A DNA stretch of 64,000 nt from Achatina immaculata. Its lineage: Eukaryota; Mollusca; Gastropoda; Stylommatophora; Achatinidae. Position 1 is the first letter of the stretch, and each line of letters begins with the position of its first letter. A program made the position numbers and the translations under genes. Below, piece by piece: positions 61,601 through 64,000 of the stretch. The notes under the pieces were generated by a model that was given only the letters and a program-made list of their open reading frames with translations, was not told the origin of the DNA and did not search any database. The DNA is taken from NCBI GenBank assembly GCA_009760885.1, contig CM019692.1:52698355-52762354 (forward strand), read 5' to 3'.

Positions 61601-62272
61601 CTTGATGCCGAATATTTTCCTTAGGCATTTGTTTTCAAAAGAGTCTAATTTCTTGTCTATTTCTTTAGTTGTTTTCCAGCTTTCGCATGCATAAATGAGG
61701 GTGGATATTACATTTGAATTGAATAGTCTTAACTTGGTTTTTGTGCTTATAACTTTTGAATGCCATATGTTCTCAAGATTCTTGAAGATCAATGCTGCTT
61801 TTGCAATTCTAATTCTCTTTCTGGTGTCACCATCCTGGTCTATGTAGCTGCCAAGGTATGCAAACTGATTTAATTATTCAATATCTGTCCCTTCTACGTG
61901 TATTTTTCCATTTTGATTAATGGGAAGTTTCATTATTTTTATTTTGTCCTTGTTAATTTCAAGTCCTATTTTGCTAGCCATCTTTAACTAGTACTTTTTT
62001 ATGAATTCACTACTCATGTTCAAATTTATATTTCACCATTAGAAAAACAAATATCTGTAATTAACAGAATACTTTAAAATGGTTTTTTGGTACATCTCTA
62101 AACATAATACATTCACTCATGTACTTCAGTAGATTCACTCATATATTACAATATATTCCCTCATGTATTACAATAAATTCACTCATTTATTTCACTAAAT
62201 TCACCACAATACTTACTTCCTCTGGGTTAAGACAGCAATCTCGGCTTGCATTCTCAAGTAATCCTGTGCTAA
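55600..62272 (-). CDS. Unidentified coiled-coil protein gene, three exons seen (partial)
   Basis: Exons at 62272-62217, 56660-56562 and 55678-55600 carry good splice signals, and the first two join in phase. The joined product (LAQDYLRMQAEIAVLTQRK, HELNKEREQQEERKLKSGQL, ADIEEYTSCLL, then SVHQDLKSQVEKYRKQAG) is charged and heptad-like, so a coiled coil is likely. The N-terminal part lies beyond the window. I do not recognise the family. The join to the last exon is uncertain. Confidence 0.6.
55830..56060. repeat. ~50-bp minisatellite
   Basis: Four copies containing aggtgggaggtctctcaaaa then cagaagtcagctggaag and an accaagctgt stretch. Confidence 0.9.
56061..57080. other. Intronic sequence, otherwise unassigned
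   Basis: Apart from the exon at 56562-56660 I see no feature here. Confidence 0.4.
56562..56660 (-). CDS. Coiled-coil gene, internal exon
   Basis: 99 bp. Acceptor is a long T-run then cctcag; donor GAGAAT then gtgagt. The first base completes a Lys codon with the upstream exon, then HELNKEREQQEERKLKSGQL follows. Ends two bases into a codon. Confidence 0.7.
57085..57560 (-). mobile_element. LINE family D relic
   Basis: The minus strand encodes RIETRLRGFEGRCIRTILRI and HWEECVTNEE, then MEMAGPHTMNEIKQDT, EGQAILVTWRRTIQEELEEV, GKTWFKVSQLA, a stop, DRIGWRTFVDALCSIGS and a short (TGA)n tail. Several stops and frameshifts. Same family as 31926-32085. Confidence 0.78.
58678..60177 (-). mobile_element. 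Tc1-like transposon
   Basis: 1500 bp, TA-flanked. The inverted ends read ctgttcaaaaaaagaaatgc on the left and its reverse complement on the right, matching for about 23 bp. The minus-strand transposase is broken by frameshifts, but its parts are in order: N-terminal 59931-59482, middle 59331-59065, C-terminal 59143-58754. Confidence 0.9.
59482..59931 (-). pseudogene. Tc1-like transposase, N-terminal part
   Basis: From MAHLTTEQRFIIIRRLQTGQ (helix-turn-helix) through FKKTSSVADRPRSGRPIVTT (GRPR motif between the two HTH domains) to HRISDQTVRNWLHDAGLWAR and RPYRGP. The HTH-AT hook-HTH order is standard for Tc1. The catalytic domain follows in other frames (DEASPHGGGSVLVLGTINFM; PMSSDVNPIEHLWDEL holds the final Glu). 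Confidence 0.85.
60438..60662 (+). mobile_element. LINE family C 3' fragment, 12-bp target-site duplication
   Basis: 225-bp piece: GHIKRHDNLERTVLEGYIMG, KRKRGRPKRRWLQDIVDD, then a (TGAA)n tail. AATAGGTATTTG occurs at 60426-60437 and 60663-60674. Confidence 0.9.
60680..61250. other. No gene seen
   Basis: AT-rich sequence within the coiled-coil gene's large intron. Confidence 0.4.
61262..61981 (-). mobile_element. LINE family B, 5'-truncated, 8-bp target-site duplication
   Basis: The minus strand encodes SKIGLEINKDKIKIMKLPIN, FAYLGSYIDQDGDTRK, YACESWKTTKEIDKK, FENKCLRKIFGIKWNEF, and, after a frameshift near 61510, KRGRPRETLKRTLLREVK to RALCDV with a (GATATAA)n tail. CTTTAACT is at 61254-61261 and 61982-61989. 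Confidence 0.9.
62100..62205. repeat. ~22-bp degenerate minisatellite
   Basis: About five units of attcactcatgtattacaat. Just downstream (gene sense) of the 62217-62272 exon donor. Confidence 0.75.
62217..62272 (-). CDS. Coiled-coil gene, internal exon
   Basis: 56 bp. Acceptor tctttttttcag, donor AGGAA then gtaagt, both near consensus. Encodes LAQDYLRMQAEIAVLTQR plus two bases. Confidence 0.7.
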
Positions 62273-62553
62273 CTGAAAAAAAGACAAATTTATGCAACGA
62301 ACTTTGAGGAAGTAATGACAGGCTCTGTTCTACTTTAATAAAACCCAAGACCAAAGTACATTTTATGAGTCGGTAGACTCAGTTTTACTTTAACAAAAAC
62401 CAAGAACGAGGTTCATTTTATGAGTCATACTAGGCTTATTTCAAAATATCTAAACAAGCACAGATAAACCTCAAACTGTATTACACTGTTTAACATCAAA
62501 AGATTTATGAGTAAAACAGAAAAATCTTGTTTAAAATAGTGCAAGTATTCTAG

Positions 62554-64000
62554 TTATATACAAATATACCAGAACAATACGGTATAGAAGTGAAGAACCG
62601 TTTCGAAATCCTGATGGCTGTACAAGAAGAGATGACACCAGATGAATTGGCTACGCAGGCCAAAGATATCTTAGTAACAACAGCTAAAGACATGGTTCCA
62701 GTAAAGAAAACACAAAGGAATAGATGGATCACAGCAGGTACACTAGAACTGATAAAACAATGTAGAGAAATGAAGACGCAATGGAGAGTGACAAACAACA
62801 ACAAAGATAAATTTAAAACTTTAACAAAAGAAGTACGAAGAAACATAAGAAAAGACAAAAAACAATACATACAAGATTGTTGTGAAAGAATAGAAGAACA
62901 TCAGAGGTGTGGAAGAGATAGTGAAATGTTTAAAGAAATGAAGACATTGACGAGAAATGTCACACCTAAGCTAAATGTAATTTGTGATGAGATGGGGAAT
63001 ACCCTGACAGAGACAGAGGAAATTCTGGAAAGATGGAAGGAATATTGCAAAAGAATGTATGAAACAACCGACTGTGGAAGCAGAAATCAACAGTGTGAAT
63101 TATTATTGGAGGAGAAAGAACCCGAGCCGACAATGGAAGAAGTTTTATGGGCAATAAAGAGTCTGAAAAATGGTAAATCACCAGGATGTGATGAGATAAC
63201 CGCTGAATTTATTAAAGCAGGAGGAAAGGAGTGTGCAACAATCTATCATGCACTATGTAAAAAGATATGGCATTCAGGTATTTGGCCAAAAGAATGGAAA
63301 AGAACTGTATTCATACCACTGCCAAAAAAGGGTAACCTGAAATTATGCACCAACTACAGAACTGTTGCCCTGATTAGTCATGCCAGTAAAATTCTGTTAA
63401 AAATCATAATGGGTAGACTTCGAAAGAAAATAGAAGAAGAAGTCAATATGGTCCAAGCTGGCTTCAGGCAAGGAAGAGGATCAAGAGATCATATATTCAA
63501 TCTAAGATTAATAATAGAGAAATGCAGGGAGTTTAATGTGAATCTATATTTATCCTTTATAGACTACTCAAAGGCATTTGATTGTGTACAACACCAGAAA
63601 CTTTGGGAAATAATGGAAAAAATGGGATTTCCAACACATTTGATACAATTAACATCACTGCTGTATTTAGACCAACAAGCAGCAGTAAGAATAAATGGTG
63701 AAACAACAAGTTGGTTTGACATAAAACAAGGGGTCCGTCAGGGGTGCATATTGTCACCCTACTTATTTAACTTGTATACTGAAAATATAATGAGAAATGT
63801 TAGAGAAGATGTAGACAAAGAATATTACGATGCCATAACAGTTGGAGGTTATGAAATACCAGAGATTAGATATGCTGATGACACAGTATTGCTGTCCACT
63901 ACACAAGAAGGAATGGAAAAACTAATTATGTCAGTCCGCAAGAACAGCGAAGAGCAGAACCTCTATCTTAATGCAAAGAAAACTAAAGTGATGACAACTG
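62554..64000 (+). mobile_element. LINE family A, 5'-truncated; continues past the window
   Basis: An uninterrupted frame of 482 codons from just after a stop at 62551 to the window edge. No endonuclease domain is present. The reverse transcriptase motifs are in order: SLKNGKSPGCDEITAEFIKA (about 63160), VFIPLPKKGNLKLCTNYRTV (63310), QAGFRQGRGSRDHIFNLRLI (63455), FIDYSKAFDCVQ (63560), GVRQGCILSPYLFNLY (63730), the catalytic IRYADDTVLLS (63868), then LYLNAKKTKVM. All core residues including YADD are intact, so this is the best preserved polymerase in the window. It inserted 5'-truncated in the coiled-coil gene's neighbourhood; its 3' end is not visible. Confidence 0.92.

Overview
This is animal nuclear DNA, most likely from a mollusc. 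That is an inference from interrupted genes with GT-AG introns, several non-LTR retrotransposon families, Penelope-like elements, mariner and Tc1-like DNA transposons and very dense minisatellites. Nothing in it is bacterial. By my tally about 14 kb is tandem repeat, nearly all of it left of 44.1 kb; the right third is mainly transposon relics.

Layout. 0-20 kb: no host gene recognised. It holds a string of minisatellites (21, 26, 22, 46, 35, 36, 39 and 44 bp units), two near-identical tandem duplications of 1.85 kb and 1.74 kb, LINE fragments and a dead mariner. 20.37-44.17 kb: one complete minus-strand gene of nine coding exons, whose phases agree at every junction and give a 1260-nt CDS (419 aa plus stop). 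It is an M20D peptidase of the PM20D2 type in which all five metal-ligand positions are replaced, so it is probably a pseudoenzyme. Its introns carry minisatellites, a mariner inserted in a LINE, LINE fragments, SINEs and copies of an unusual dispersed repeat. 44.49-46.21 kb: a Penelope-like element with a GIY-YIG reading frame between 580-bp inverted arms, about 0.3 kb upstream of that gene's ATG. 47-64 kb: LINE fragments with clear target-site duplications, tRNA-type SINEs, two Tc1-like elements, a second foldback element with a Tc1 in one arm, three exons of an unidentified minus-strand coiled-coil gene, and a 5'-truncated LINE running off the right edge.

The most notable theme is that several minisatellites can be traced to their seed sequence. 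The 25-bp array in intron 1 is an amplification of the exon 1/intron 1 junction, so it is roughly 47 tandem copies of the gene's own 5' splice site. Two other arrays are amplified pieces of LINE coding sequence. A dispersed repeat family present in five copies carries an internal 34-35 bp unit present once in some copies and 10-12 times in others. Gene models come from reading splice signals and codon phase by eye; family names come from recognised motifs, not database searches.
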